This document shows positions 21,139 to 33,888 of a stretch of DNA of 64,000 nt, piece after piece; positions within the stretch are counted from its first letter, which is position 1, and each line of letters opens with the position of its first letter. Origin of the DNA: Phoronis australis (taxonomy: Eukaryota > Phoronida > Phoronidae); NCBI GenBank assembly GCA_002633005.1, contig NMRA01000126.1, positions 16,979 to 80,978 on the forward strand, in the 5' to 3' direction. The translations under genes were made by a program, and so were the position numbers. Under the pieces are notes generated by a model, which was given only the letters and a program-made list of their open reading frames with translations, ran no database searches and was not told the origin of the DNA.

Positions 21139-24100
21139 ATGGCTGGAAAGCAACAAAGTGGGCAGTCCAGGGAATGTGATGAACTCGATGGCATTGATTA
21201 TGATTATGAACATCGTTTTATTAACCGCGATGATGGACTGAACCAAACACATGAAAGGGGAAGCTTAGAAGACTCTAGTGACTTGCCAAAATCAATTATT
21301 GTCGCAAATGTTAGTTTGTGCGTTTTTGAAGATGATGCTTCAAAGGTGAGCCCATGACCATGGGTTGGGTCTTTAAAGATGTCAATTTAACGCAACTACT
21401 GATACTGGTTGACTAAGCCTTGGTACAAAGCTGTATATTAAAAACACAGCTTTGTGCCGATGTGGGTAAAAAAATGTGACCAAATAAAATCTGACTCGAA
21501 ATTGGTGTCATTAAAAACTACATTCTTCCTTGTGTAAACAAAATTATCTACCAGTGTTAGAAAAATAGACGTTCTCTATTGGTTCTACTGTTATTCTGCT
21601 GGTAAAGTTATGTAGCGATCTTAAATGCATTTGGCTTTCGGCACCATGAAATATAGCGCATCACCTATTAGCCAGTTTCTTTTTAGACGATTTTCCAATC
21701 AACTGTTTTTCGTCCACAAGGCTGCGTACATTTCACAGCAACTTATTGGAATTGGTTTCACTTAATTAAAAGTTTTAGTATTTACTGCCAGCAAAACGAA
21801 TTTCAGAACAAATTTTGCAGCTATGAAGGTGCCATCATCTTCCGAGAGATGTTGCAATTTATGCATGCACATGACATGAGCGTACTCTTTTCGAAAGTAC
21901 GATAGACTTTACTTTGTTACAAAAGGTCGAGAGTTATTCAAGAAAATGTCATTTATTAGATTGTTTTTCACTGCAACGGGCTAGGTGAATGTCTGTTGAC
22001 TCCCAGATTTTGCATGCACCCCCGCCGGTCATTAGCTCTACATGATATAAATTTCACGACAAGGTGACGAGCAGAATTATCCGGACGGTGTGAAATTTTA
22101 GGGCTCGCTCATCCAAGAGGAAAAGTGCCTGTGCCTTCTGAGATGGAATGTTTGGGGGTGAGGAGAAAATTCTACCTCCTGATCACCATTAAGCCAAGGA
22201 AGGACCGTGGGTAATAGCACCCCCCACCCTGTTGCAAGCCCTCACAGGCTCTGCCTCTAGTAGCCTAAACTAAGGTTTTGCGCTCTTTCAAATTAATTGT
22301 CACCTGTGTGAGTTACAAGTGATTTGAACCTCGAGGAGAATTTTTCAATCACTAGTGGAATTTTCAGGCCTATGATGGGAATTTCGTGTGATTTTTCAGT
22401 AGTTTCAGGTGAATGGTGCAAATATTTGGCCCCAAAATTGAGGGATTGAGGGCCCTGAGTTTTGAGGTCTATTAGAGCTTAACACACAGTGATTCTTAGC
22501 TTTATTTTGACAATAGTCTTCATACAGGTAGCTGACTAACTTTTTCTTTCATGCAATATTTTAATTCTGGTAACTGGAGATGCTGAAATTTGGTAACTTT
22601 GTTTGAATAGCTATTTCATGGACCTTCTGCACTGTGGCCACTTGTTCACCAATGTTGAGAAGAAAAAACATTTCGCTTACTTTTCCGCTCTGTAATCTAA
22701 TTTGGTAGTACCCAAGTCCCCTGTAAAATCTCACCAATTTCAGGCACAAAGTAAAGTTCTGTCAAAAATGACTTTTTTTCGTTTTCAAGGTCTTCGAACG
22801 TGGTTGTGAATATCTGCAATTTTTCAAAACTATTTTAGCTGTGGTACAAAACTGTAATGTCAAATATCATTTAACTTGGTTCCACATATATTTGATGGAA
22901 TATGAAAAAATAAAATTTCACATGTCTTCCAGATTGTATCCCAAATTGGTGAGATTTTACTGTTATGTTTTCTTTTAGCATCTCATCTTGCTCATTGAGA
23001 CACCTCAGGAATTTTGTTTCAGACAGGCTCAATGTTCACGAAAATTTGCATCTAATTTACACCGATTTATTTTTCAGTATTATCAAAGTCTTTTATTCAA
23101 TTTTTTGTAATTTTATTTCAATTTTTGGACGCAGTTGATTAAAACTTGCATAATTCCTTCATATCTCCTGACCTATTGTAGTACCTCAAATTTGTGAAGA
23201 TCCTGTTTTCTAATAAATGACAATTTTTAATAAGAAATTATTGTGGCTGCTTGTCTCACTGTCCAAGCATACACACTAGCTACATGTCAAGAAATATGGA
23301 ATCTGCCGTGTTCCCAGTCTTCCCACTTTTGCCTGACTTCTTGTTTCGGAAGTGTCTTTCTTGTGTAGGGGTTTTCTTGAGTGTTGAAGGTCATTAATGT
23401 CTGTAAATACTACACACAGGGATATTTTATTATAATACAATAGAAGTGACATGCGTAGGTCTATGCAAAGCTTTTCACATTCAAGATAGACTATGGAGAA
23501 CATATATCAATGGATCTAGCTCAGTAGTACATCTCCCCAGATCTGCTCTAGACTACAGAACAGTAATACACCTAGTCTTCCCAAAGGCCTCACTTTTTCT
23601 TTGTCAACCCTCATAGCTCAAATTCTACATTCAGAGCATTGTTAGCATGTTGAAATAGCACTGCTATTTGCTTCTGTAGTATGCCGTCATTTTGACGTTC
23701 TAAACCTAGTCAAATAAAATTAAAATGCCAATATTAAAAACAACTACTGTAGGCCATATTTTGTTAACAATTACTAAGCACTTCAAAAATGAGTACCTGG
23801 CTGTGGACCTAATCAATTCCTCAAGTTCATATGGTGGATTCAAACTTTGTCAGAGATCAACAATTAGTTCAAACTCATAACATTGTGAACATTTCAAGTG
23901 ATAAATTGTCCCCATGGTTACATGAATTAGATAAAATCCAAGACCTGTCAATTTTTTAAATTGTGGTGTGACTATTTCTATTCCTATTTTTGAGTCCAAA
24001 CAACATCATAATATTGGCAGATAGGTCATCACTAAACATCCAAATATTGATAGTGAGGGTATCATGAGCATCTCCCAAATGATGTGCACTTTAAAACCAA

Positions 24101-27100
24101 CAAAAACATTAATCTCATTTGTAGTTTTTTGTTGCTAAGTTGTTGTTTTGATCAATACTGTTGTGAATGAGATATAACAAAAAATCTTGACATTACAATG
24201 TTGTGTAAAAGGCAATGTCGCTAAGTCGTTATATTGAAATATCTTTTTTGTAGGAAACATTTGAGAATGTCTTTCGTGAATATGAGTCTGATGTAACATT
24301 CAACTACCTGAAGAGCTTCCGGCGGGCGCGAGTCAACTTTTTGTCACCTCACTCTGCTCTTCAGGCCAGAGTCAATTTACATGAGAAGGAACTCTTGGGA
24401 GGATGTATCAAGTGTTACTTTGTTCAGGTACTATTCACAGTGTCAGGATGTTTTGTGACTGATTCCACGGAAACTTTCATCATTTGTTGAAGTATTCAAA
24501 CTTAAATTTTTGTCTTTCTCTTTATACTGAATACCGTACATTTTAAGATCTGGCAGTGACTAGATTTTTATTATTTATTTGTATAGATGAACCTTGTTTA
24601 TAACGTTCTCAGTGGTCTTGCCTACCTGTTTTAGTTTGTCACTGCGACCTGTTTCACAGCACTGGCAACACATTTTAGTGGCCTGCGGCTTATGTTGAAA
24701 ATAGCGAACAGTTTGGAAAAAGGATCACTATCGTAAATACTCTCCACGGTCTGTTTTGAAAAATCTTGCTTCGACTTCATTATCAACAAAAAGCACTCCT
24801 TTACTCTTCTTAGACCCTAAATACTTGAATTAATGCCCTGGTCACTTAAATTGGCAAGCCTGGGAATCCAGGTGTGGGCAGAGATCGATGCTAAAATTGG
24901 AAATTTCAAGAAGTTGGGAGTGGTTGATTATCTGTACATTGGTGCTTAACCTGAGCCAGAGAGTCGCCTTGGCCACCCAAGACCTTTGAAATTGAACTCC
25001 ACTACGGGGTGCGAAAGTTAAATCGGTGCTCTCCAACTGACTTGTGTATTTGAATAGGTACCGAAATATACAACTTGAAATAGGAGAAAATACACTTTAA
25101 AAAATACCTGACGTGCCATCAAAGTCATTGAAGATGCAAAGTTAAGTAAATCTAAGCACAAACTCTCTACTTTTGTTCATGTTGTTCAAATTATGCAACT
25201 CGCATGGTTGAAAATCTTGTGCAAGGCGTTGTATGCCTAGGCTGAATAACGTATTCATCCACGGGAATGAGCACTGTGCAAATTTCATGAGAAATAATCT
25301 CTTGTCATATTTTGGTTACGTATCTAGGACTATATATTCAATAATGAGTATTGCGTGAAACAAAAGCCTCGAAATATTTAACTTTGAGTGGAATTTCATT
25401 GTTGGGTGATTCGAGTTTGCGCCCTTGACACTGAATATGTGCCATATATATGGAAGAGATGTCACATGACCTCGACATTTGCTGGCACTGCCATATATAG
25501 AAAAAGTACTAAGTCAACCACTAAATGTTATGTTCAGACTTTTCAGCTTTGGATTTGAACAAGGCCCGGATTTGGCCCTTAAAACTGCCAGAAAATTGTC
25601 CTTTTGAAAAATATATTTGTTATAGCGTATAATAAGATAAGCGGCCTTTTTAATGTACTTCATAAGAAGCTAACAGAATATGATGCCCTTGGCAACCACT
25701 GACTACGACCATAACTAGCAACTCAAAACTGATCTAGTTTCCGCATTTGCAAGCACACCTTACTGTTTTGAAACTCAATTCCGTAAAGGAAATTATGAGG
25801 GTCCCTACTCCAAACAATGGGTGCTTAATTGACAATTTTCAAAAGTAAGGGATGGGCTCTTTTGGCACATTTGTTGGCATTCGTGCTGTTCCGATGCTTT
25901 CAGGTTTTCAGAATGCTGGTTCCATTCCTTCAAAATGCCCTTTCCTACAGTTCGTTTTTATGAACATTCACCCGGTCTTAACATACCTATTTTGATGTCC
26001 CCAACTTAACTGTGAACCAGCTAATGCGAGTCACAAACAGACCCCTAAATTTTATATTTGTGCACAGCATGTGATGCACAGGCACATAATTTGCTGCACA
26101 CGGCCAGGCAGGCACACAGTATGTATTAACAACAATGATGTGGAGCTTAGTCCGAGATCGGTGAAGATCCATGCTTTCAACTTGTGCGAGTTTTACTGTA
26201 CATATACTGTGGACCATACTGATTTTGTATCTTTACCAATTAAAAGCGAACTCTACTGGTACCCTGGTTTTTTGTTCTCTTAAAAGTTGATTCGGTTACA
26301 GTAAACCTCTGTTACAGCAAACTTTCGTTACAGTGAACATCTTTGATAGAGAGTCCAGGGAAGTTTGCTGTAATGAGGTTCGACTGTACCCTATTTTAAT
26401 TTTCGTAACTTTCATAATTTTTCATGCTGAAAATTGATTTTTATGCGCCCACATATTTATATGTGGACGCATTATGCCGTCATCTGTCCGTCCGTCCGTC
26501 CGTCCGTCTGTCCGGGCGGCGTCCGGCATCCGCTGCTCTATCTCCAAAACCCTTTGACATACGTTCATGAAATTTGGCACATGTGTTCCATTCATGAATG
26601 GGACGGCATGTGCGAACTTTCGGACGGATCCGACTACCGGTGTGCCCCCTAGTGGCAATTTTAGTTTTTTACGCTTACCTTTGTATCTTCAAAAGTCCTG
26701 AACGGATTTTCATGAAATTTGGTCTATAGGCACCTATTAGTGAGATGACGCTATCCTGCTGTTTTCAGATGGATTCGACATAGTTTGCGACACCTAGTGG
26801 CCATTTTTAATGTTTTCGAGTCTGTTTTTGTGCGTCCACCCCTCTATCAACTAAACCGCTCAAAGGATGATTGTGAAAATTGGCATGTATATGCTTACTA
26901 TGTAGAGGACGGTTGACGATGATTTTCCGACGATTTCGACTACTGTGGCGCCTCCTAGTGGCAGTTTTGTTTTTTTGCGCCTATGGCTGTATCTCCTAAA
27001 CCGTTCGCAGGATCTTTACGAAATTGTGTAAGTATATTTATATGATGTTAACAACGGAAGATGACGACTTTTGGACGGATCCGACTACCGGTGTGCCCCC

Positions 27101-30100
27101 TAGTGGCAATTTTAATTTTTTTACGCTTACCTTTGTATCTTCACAAGTCCTTATTGGATTTTCATGAAATTTGGTATGTAGGCACCTATTAGTGAGATGA
27201 CGCTATCCTCCCGTTTTCAGATGGATTCGACATAGTTTGCGCCACCTAGTGGCCATTTTTAGTGTTTTCGAGTCTGTTTTTGTGCGTCCACCCCTCTATC
27301 AACCAAACCGCTCAAAGGATGATTGTGAAAATTGGCATGTATATGCTTACTATGTAGAGGACGGTTGACGATGATTTTCCGACGATTTCGACTACTGTGG
27401 CGCCTCCTAGTGGCAGTTTTGTTTTTTTGCGCCTATGGCTGTATCTCCTAAACCGTTCGCAGGATCTTTACAAATTGTGTAAGTATATTTATATGATGTT
27501 AACAACGGAAGATGACGACTTTTGGTCGGATCCGACTACCGGTGTGCCCCCTAGTGGCAATTTTAGTTTTTTACGCTTACCTTTGTATCTTCAAAAGTAT
27601 TGAACGGATTTTCATGAAATTTGGTATGTAGGCACCTATTAGTGAGATGACGCTATCCTACTGTTTTCAGATGGATTCGACGTAGTTTGCGCCACCTAGT
27701 GGCCATTTTTACTGTTTTCGAGTCTGTATTTTTGCGTCCACCCCTCTATCAACCAAACCGCTCAAAGGATGATTGTGAAAATTGGCGTGTATGTGCTTAC
27801 TATAAGGAAGACAGCTGACAATGATTTTCAGACGATTTGGACTACTGTGGCGCCTCCTAGTGGCAGTTTTGTTTTTTTGCGCCCATGGCTGTATCTCCCA
27901 AACCGTTTGCAGGATCTTTACTAAATTTAGCAAGTGTATTTATGTGATGTTGACAACGGACGATGACGACTTTAGGATGATTCTGATTACCGGTATGCCT
28001 CTAGTGGCAATTTTAGTATTTGCCTCTAGTGGCAATTTTAGTATTTTACATTGACCTCTGTATTTTCATAGGTCTTCAGGTGTATACTTTGTGTTACTTC
28101 GTGACTGTGAAGGAAAAGTTCCAAGTAGAAATTTGTTTCTGGCATTCTAATGCTGTGCTAATCTCGTATGTTGGTAAATTTGTTTTTAATTCTATGTTTC
28201 TGTGGTGCTTTAAGCAACTGGTGTATAGGATGTGCTTGTATTATGAAGATTACTCACATTTTGCCCCTAGCCTATTGAGGAGATAATGACCATGCCTTTC
28301 CATTTTGCTAAGTACAACATACTACATATATGCCCTCTACTGGCCACTTTATGGTACCACTAAACAACCCTAGAGGGAAACCGTATGCGGTGCAATTGTG
28401 GGCGCATTTCAACGCTCTGCGTTGCTCTTGTTATCTAAGAAATTACTTGCCATGTCCATAATTTTAAGCAAGCGACAAATTTTTTTGTTAAGAAAGAGTA
28501 TCTTTGGTGTTTCAAATTATAGGCATTTATAAGCAAACATGTACTTGTCTCAAAAATTAAAAAATGCTGATAATCTCAAGTTTTTCAAAAAAGTTTCAGT
28601 GCCTCATGTTGAAAGATGTGTGACTGTCCTGATTTAAATAGGCAGGCGGCATCAGTAAAGTGCCTTTAAGTGCTTTTGTCAGCAAAAATGTTAGATGTCA
28701 AACAATCAAATGTGCACAGTTTTGTATTCTGTAATAAACAGACTTGATTGGCATTACTAAGTACATTTACACACTATGTGGAGTTTTTTAAATTCGGGCA
28801 TTGATCTGTTGATAGACATCAAATGATGTCCTTATTATGGTCACCAATTGGCCGATCTCCACCAAGTTCAAACTCCTTGCATTTTCAAGCCCATGACAGA
28901 TGTGCCATACTCTTCCAGGCAAAATCTAAAGGTTTTACAGTGACAAGGCTAAACAGGCTCAGAATACTGTGATCACTGCGACATATCATTTGTTCTGCAC
29001 TGCATTCATTTATGTTGCTGCCCTAACAAAATATTAACTGGACGTATATCAATTCAGGTTGCCACACCCAGTGATACTGACTCCGACACTCATCTCCACC
29101 CTCCACTACCTGACAAGATGTTCCTGATTTCGCCACCAGCCTCGCCCCCTGTTGACTGGGCACCAGTTGACGAAGCAGAGCCAATCATCAATCATGATCT
29201 AGCCCGGGCACTGGAAGAACTGTCCCACCTTGGACCTGGTATGGACATACCGTGTAACATGCGTGTACATAAGTCAGATCTAATCTGATTGAGAAATTTC
29301 ATCCGAGTAGCTTACAATCCAACTTATCTGAAGGGCCGAGTTCACGAACTAGAACAATATGGAACTTCATGGGAGTTTGTGAAAATTCGACTTAATATGC
29401 GAGTTTTACTGTAGTGTTGTTTTCACCGACAGTTGTGGTATCCAAACTGTGAATACTGAAGTCGTGTTACACTAAGTTATTTTACTTGACCTTTTTATTC
29501 AGAACAATGGTAAAATTTCAAACCCTACTCAATTGACATTTTCCAAAATAATGGTGACACAATGGAATACTTCTTGTCACTAGATGGCGATAGAGTAATT
29601 GGTGGACATATTTCAGCATTCTTGGATGGGGATTTAATTCAGTGGGCTTTTCACGGGCTTTTTATGCACCCACACATGTACAGGTAGGTGCATTATGCCG
29701 TCATCCCTGTCCATCCGGTTTCTGCTGCTGTATCTCCAAAATCCCTTTAATAATTAACGTTCCTGAAATTTTGCAGACATGTTTCTATACGGATTGGATG
29801 AATGGGCTCATTTTTGGGCGAATCGGACTACTGGTGTGATCCTTGTGACAATTTTAGTTTTTTACGTTTGCTTAATCTTTGGAGTTCCTTGAAAAATTTT
29901 CATGAAATTTGGCAAATAGGTTATCTATTAAGGAGATGACACTGTCCTTTCGTTTTTGGATGGATTTGATGTCTTCTGCACCACCCAGTGGCTGTTTTTC
30001 TATTGTTGAGTTTGTTGTTTGGCCTCTGCCTCTCTGTCAGCAAAACCACTCTTAGGATGATTATGAAAATTGGTTCGTGTCTTCATACTGGGAAGAAAAC

Positions 30101-31328
30101 GGCTGACGATAATTTTCGGAAGGCTCTGACTACTGTGGTGCCTCCTAGTGGCAGTTTTTTGCATCTACGGCTGAGCTTAATGAACCTCTCGCAGGAACTT
30201 TATTAAAATTGGCAAGTATACTTTTATGAAACTGACAACAGCTGGCAACTACTTTCTGATGGATCTGACTACCACTGTGTCCTCTTGTGGCAATTTTGTG
30301 TTTACATTTTCTACTCCGTCTTCAGAGGCTCTTGACAGATTTTCATGAAATTTGGGAAATAGGTTTCTATTTAAGAGACAATAGCACCTTCCCATTTCAA
30401 ATGGATTTGATTTATTGTATGCACACTAATGTTCATTTTTATTATTTTTATTTTGTTGGCGTCCATCTCTCTATCTGAAAAATCACTTGATGTAGGATCA
30501 TTTAAAAAGTCCAGACAATCTTATGCTTGAGAATTCTGGATGGTGTGCAGAAAATTATGAGTCTTTACTGAACTTACTTGAGGTGAAAAGGCAACATTTC
30601 ACCAGCGTCTGCTGGCTTTTTCAAGCCTGTGAGTATTCTAATGGATTCGGGCAGAGTTGAGAAAATCAGGGAGAAACTTTAGTCAGAATCCTGTCCTAGG
30701 TTTGTGATAGGTTGAGTCTCAAGCCTCCTCCTCTTCGGTTCAAAGATGGATTTTCAATTTCATCATATTTTCACTCCTTGACTCTCTGAGAGGAGGCTTG
30801 ACATTCAACCAAACACACACCTGGGACAGGATTCTGACTAAAGTTTCCTACCAATTTTTTCAACTCCGAGTGAATCCACCAGAGATCGCATAAGCTTGAA
30901 AAGCCAGCAGACGTCTCAAGTAAGTTCAGTAACGACTCCTGATTGTCTGCATATTATACTCGTACTGAATGAGTCATAACATACATCGAATTCTGGATAG
31001 CCTGGCTTAAACATGATGGGAATTGAAACACATTGCTGTTACAGTTTTTCAAATATTACTCACTGACAGTTGAAGTAGTAACCTTTTTGGTTAATAATAA
31101 TTGGATGTTATTATGTATTGAGCAAAATCACTTGCTACATGTCTAACCATGTTACTTACTCAAGGTATTTTGTTCAACTTGACTTCCTTTTCAGGCTCGA
31201 CCCATGAACTGCACCCTGCAAGCAGTGAACAGCCAGGAATAGTTGTTCACATTTGTGAGGATCCCGTAGGTTATAGAGATAAAGCCTACCTCAAGTACAT
31301 CCAGACACGTCGACCACCAAAAACATGA
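21139..31328 (+). CDS. RCAN: Regulator of calcineurin (calcipressin), four coding exons
   Basis: Coding exons 21,139-21,345, 24,254-24,427, 29,058-29,238 and 31,195-31,328 join in frame to 231 residues (phases 0, 0, 1; all GT-AG). An acidic N-terminus precedes an RRM-like fold spanning exons 1 and 2 (PKSIIVANVSLCVFEDDASK then ETFENVFREYESDVTFNYLK). Exon 3 carries the family hallmark FLISPPASPP (149-158), which includes the calcineurin LxxP motif. Exon 4 has PGIVVH (201-206, PxIxIT-like) and IQTRRP (223-228, TxxP). Thus all three calcineurin-docking motifs known in vertebrate RCANs are present. Role: binds calcineurin A and inhibits or tunes its phosphatase activity. ATG chosen at 21,139 (A at -3, G at +4). 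The frame is open upstream to an ATG at 20,968 in poorer context. Invertebrates usually have one such gene, ancestral to RCAN1-3. Confidence 0.95.
21346..24253 (+). other. RCAN intron 1 (2,908 bp)
   Basis: Donor AAG|GTGAGC; acceptor CTTTTTTGTAG|GAA. AT-rich, with no repeat of clear boundary and no nested gene noticed. Confidence 0.85.
26299..26386. mobile_element. Short pogo/Tigger-like MITE
   Basis: Terminal inverted repeats CAGTAAACCTCTGTTACAGC (left) and CAGTCGAACCTCATTACAGC (right, reverse complement) enclose an 88-bp body. TA dinucleotides flank both ends (26,297-26,298 and 26,387-26,388), matching the TA target preference of pogo/Tc1-mariner elements. Confidence 0.75.
26438..28431 (+). 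mobile_element. 2-kb non-autonomous element with internal higher-order tandem repeat
   Basis: The left end is a palindrome (ATGCGCCCACATAT...ATATGTGGACGCAT), then a (GTCC)n tract at 26,484-26,514. The middle is three tandem units with GGATCCGACTACCGGTGTG-like phases at 26,626, 27,077, 27,528 and a decayed one at 27,975 (periods 451, 451, 447). Each unit consists of three diverged ~150-bp monomers, each keyed by CCTAGTGGC. The right end is GTGGGCGCATTTCAACGC, then hairpin CAACGC-TCT-GCGTTG and CTCTTGT. The inverted pair ATGCGCCCACA / TGTGGGCGCAT brackets the element. No protein is encoded, so this is presumably a non-autonomous DNA transposon or Helitron-like element. Confidence 0.75.
27996..28045 (+). 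repeat. 25-bp perfect tandem duplication inside the element
   Basis: A 25-bp unit containing CCTCTAGTGGCAATTTTAG is repeated once, head to tail, at 27,996-28,020 and 28,021-28,045. A recent slippage-type event. Confidence 0.9.
29650..30490 (+). repeat. Older, diverged copy of the 451-bp-unit element
   Basis: Begins with GCTTTTTATGCACCCACACA and ATTATGCCGTCAT, then shows GACTACTGGTGTG, TTTTCATGAAATTTGGCAAA (twice), and GACTACTGTGGTGCCTCCTA in the same order as the younger element. The right end is decayed. Confidence 0.75.
30546..30961. mobile_element. Foldback MITE in RCAN intron 3
   Basis: Long inverted arms meet near 30,755. TTACTGAACTTACTTGAG (30,565-30,582) is exactly reversed at 30,915-30,932. 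GAAACTTTAGTCAGAATCCT (from 30,673) is reversed at about 30,828-30,847. CGTCTGCTGGCTTTT and CAAGCCTCCTC also have inverted partners. The outer ends begin with TGCAGA. No ORF. Confidence 0.8.
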
Positions 31329-32690
31329 TGGCCTTCTGCAGTCGATCGCTGCGAAGGAAATTCTCTATTGTTTGTGAGTCGGTTGATCACATTTTCCATT
31401 GACATTGATACAAAAATTTTTGGTTTATTGAATTTTTGTAAGTTCATTATGAAACATGTCAGAAAGCTGTTGTTGACTTTTTGCGAGTTTGTTGGACACT
31501 GGGTCGTTGGGGTTTTTGCAAATACCTGTCACAAAGCTGTTTTTGACATTTCCATGAGTTCACCGGATCATTGTTATCTATGTAATAACATTTTTGAACA
31601 ATTTTTTTCATGTTTAATTTAGAGATGTTTTCTGAAATGTCGAAAGTTTTGTCAGTCACACATGAAATTTCTATTAGTTAGTCTATGGACCATGCAATGT
31701 TCAGTGGTCTGGATTCACAAACTTGATCATTGTTTTGATAAGTACTCTTAGCCACTTGATAAAGCGATTGCAGAATTTGGTTAATGAGGTTGATTAATAC
31801 TTCCTTAAAGCATGATTTTGATATGTACTTTCGGAGCCGGGATGCTGAAATTGGTTTTGCAGCATCTGTGCTATTTGAAAGAATTTTTGGTTTCTTGTTA
31901 AGCATGAGAATGTAAATTGGACCAGCCATACACACAATACTGAGGCATCACATCATTTGTGGTGATGTAATGTTTGGTGTACACCATGTCAGTCTGATTC
32001 AAATTCTTTGAAGATGGTGGTTAACTTTGCACACACATTTATGACCAAATTGAATCTAACCTGCATAGATGTGTGATCACTGGACATGTTGCTGGCATGT
32101 CACCAACTACGTAGGATGATAGGAGGTATTGAAAGTTGAAATTAGTGATTTTCCTGTGTAGTTATTTTAATATGTGCCTTTGATAGTATATTTTTGTTAT
32201 TATCAAGGACGGTGTAAATTTTGCATACTTTAATTAAATTGGTGGTTTTCGGTTTTGTAAATTTTAATGTTGCTGTATTTTCAAATTTACATTTGTTGCA
32301 GAACTTTTAAACACGAAGCTGTGAATTATTTTTGGTGACAACCGTTAGTATGCGCACAAATTTTACTGATGTAATTCACTGTAAACTTAGGCTGTGCAGA
32401 TCATGTTTGCATGTCAATTTCTGTCTACATATAACTGGAGCGTACTGTTGAACAGTTATTAACATTGCTGAAACTGTCGTGAAAATTTTGGATTCTGGCA
32501 CCCTCTGCGAGCATTGCTTTCTGCTTTTTTGGTAGTTATTCCTCAGTGTTTTTGTTTGTGTTGTGCTTTCGTCAGCATGGGACATAAACGTGTACAAGTT
32601 TTCCTGTACTGAGACTTGAGATCTGTAGATATACTGTTGTTGAATATGTTTAAAGGATATGTGCAATAAAGATATAAAAACAGATTAAGT
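31329..32690 (+). other. Probable RCAN 3' UTR with polyadenylation signal
   Basis: AT-rich sequence free of recognisable repeats follows the stop codon. The first good AATAAA on the plus strand, in GTGCAATAAAGATAT, is at 32,665-32,670, which would give a 3' UTR of about 1.35 kb. Transcript evidence is absent. Confidence 0.55.
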
Positions 32691-33578
32691 TATATTCGAC
32701 TGACTCACTCAGGTATGATGGACACAAATAATCATTGCTGCATGGTGTAGTGAATTTTTCTACTATTTTCATTTCCTGGACAGTTTTAGTGAAGTCCGAC
32801 GTAGTGAAGGTGATTACAAGTATTTACTTATATTAAGAGGATTAGACTGTGACGCAGCCAGGGCCAGCAGCTTTACTGCAGAGCCCAATGGACACCTCAT
32901 CGGCGGGGTGGGTGAGGGGACACGCTGATGCATGTTGCTGGGACTTGTGGTCATAGTAAAAGTCTAATATACAAACTTACTCTTTACCGAATTTACCCTT
33001 TACCAACTGGTCTTACTGTGTGAGTGCCCTTTACCATTTATTTAGGTCACATCCCGGTAGCTCCGCATTTACCGTGACCTACAGCCGTCCAAAACCCACA
33101 CGTTTTTATCAGAATCGTAAAAAATGACCTGAATGTACACCAAAAAATTGAAAAATGCACTCCATCACAGCGGAACGTCCCCATTATCCCAATTATATTA
33201 ACAACCACCCCGTAAGTCAACAACGTACAAAATGGCTTTTAGTCACGAGTGTGAAAAATGGCATTCTTAACTCTCATGACTGCGTCGATTATTGCACAAA
33301 TCTTTTTGAAAAGAAACCTCACAAATGCTAGCTTTTATTGAATAATCAACAGAAAAAATAGTCTACAAGGGCGCGTTCCATAGAAACTAGCGAAAAGTTA
33401 ATAGATCACAAAATCTCGCGTGAAATGCGAGTTTCGGGAGCTTTGTGCCAGCAGCAAACTGGCAAATAGAATTTATAATTTACCAGGGTTACCCAGTATA
33501 GGGAGATGTATGAGAACACTGAAGCAAGGCCGTAGGAAGAGGTCGGGGGGAGGGGGTCGCGGGGCACACGTGCTACTC

Positions 33579-33888
33579 GCCCCCCCAATAATTTTCAACT
33601 CACGATTAAACCCTGGCACCGCCCTTAGGTGTGGTGCCAAGGAATGCCAGAAAAGAAAAACAGCGAAACAAGGACAAAAAAATTCAAGAGAATATTTGTC
33701 AACTACGAGTGTTTGGTTTATCCTTTGAGGTGCCCCCCAATAATTTTCAAGTGTCAGGGTTAAATCCTGGCAACGCCCTTAGGTGTGGTGCCAGTGGGGA
33801 ATGCCAGAAAAGAACAACAGCGAAACAGGGAGAAAAGAGGAAATTCAAGAGAATATTTGTCAACTACGAGTATTTGGTTTATCCTTTA
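33579..33888. repeat. Two tandem copies of a ~154-bp unit
   Basis: CCCCCCAATAATTTTCAA, CGCCCTTAGGTGTGGTGCCA and GAGAATATTTGTCAACTACG recur with a 154-bp offset (for example CGCCCTT at 33,620 and 33,774). The copies are roughly 90% alike. Confidence 0.85.

Larger units (their letters stand above)
24428..29057 (+). other. RCAN intron 2 (4,630 bp)
   Basis: Donor CAG|GTACTA; acceptor ATCAATTCAG|GTT. Holds the pogo-like MITE at 26,299-26,386 and the 2-kb tandem-repeat element at 26,438-28,431. The rest is AT-rich sequence without recognised features. Confidence 0.85.
29239..31194 (+). other. RCAN intron 3 (1,956 bp)
   Basis: Donor CTG|GTATGG; acceptor CTTCCTTTTCAG|GCT. Nearly half of it is an old copy of the intron-2 element (29,650-30,490), followed by a foldback element (30,546-30,961). 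Confidence 0.85.

Noticed and set aside
26422-26658. Frames on both strands over the (GTCC)n tract
   Set aside because: Translation of simple sequence at the left end of the dispersed element.
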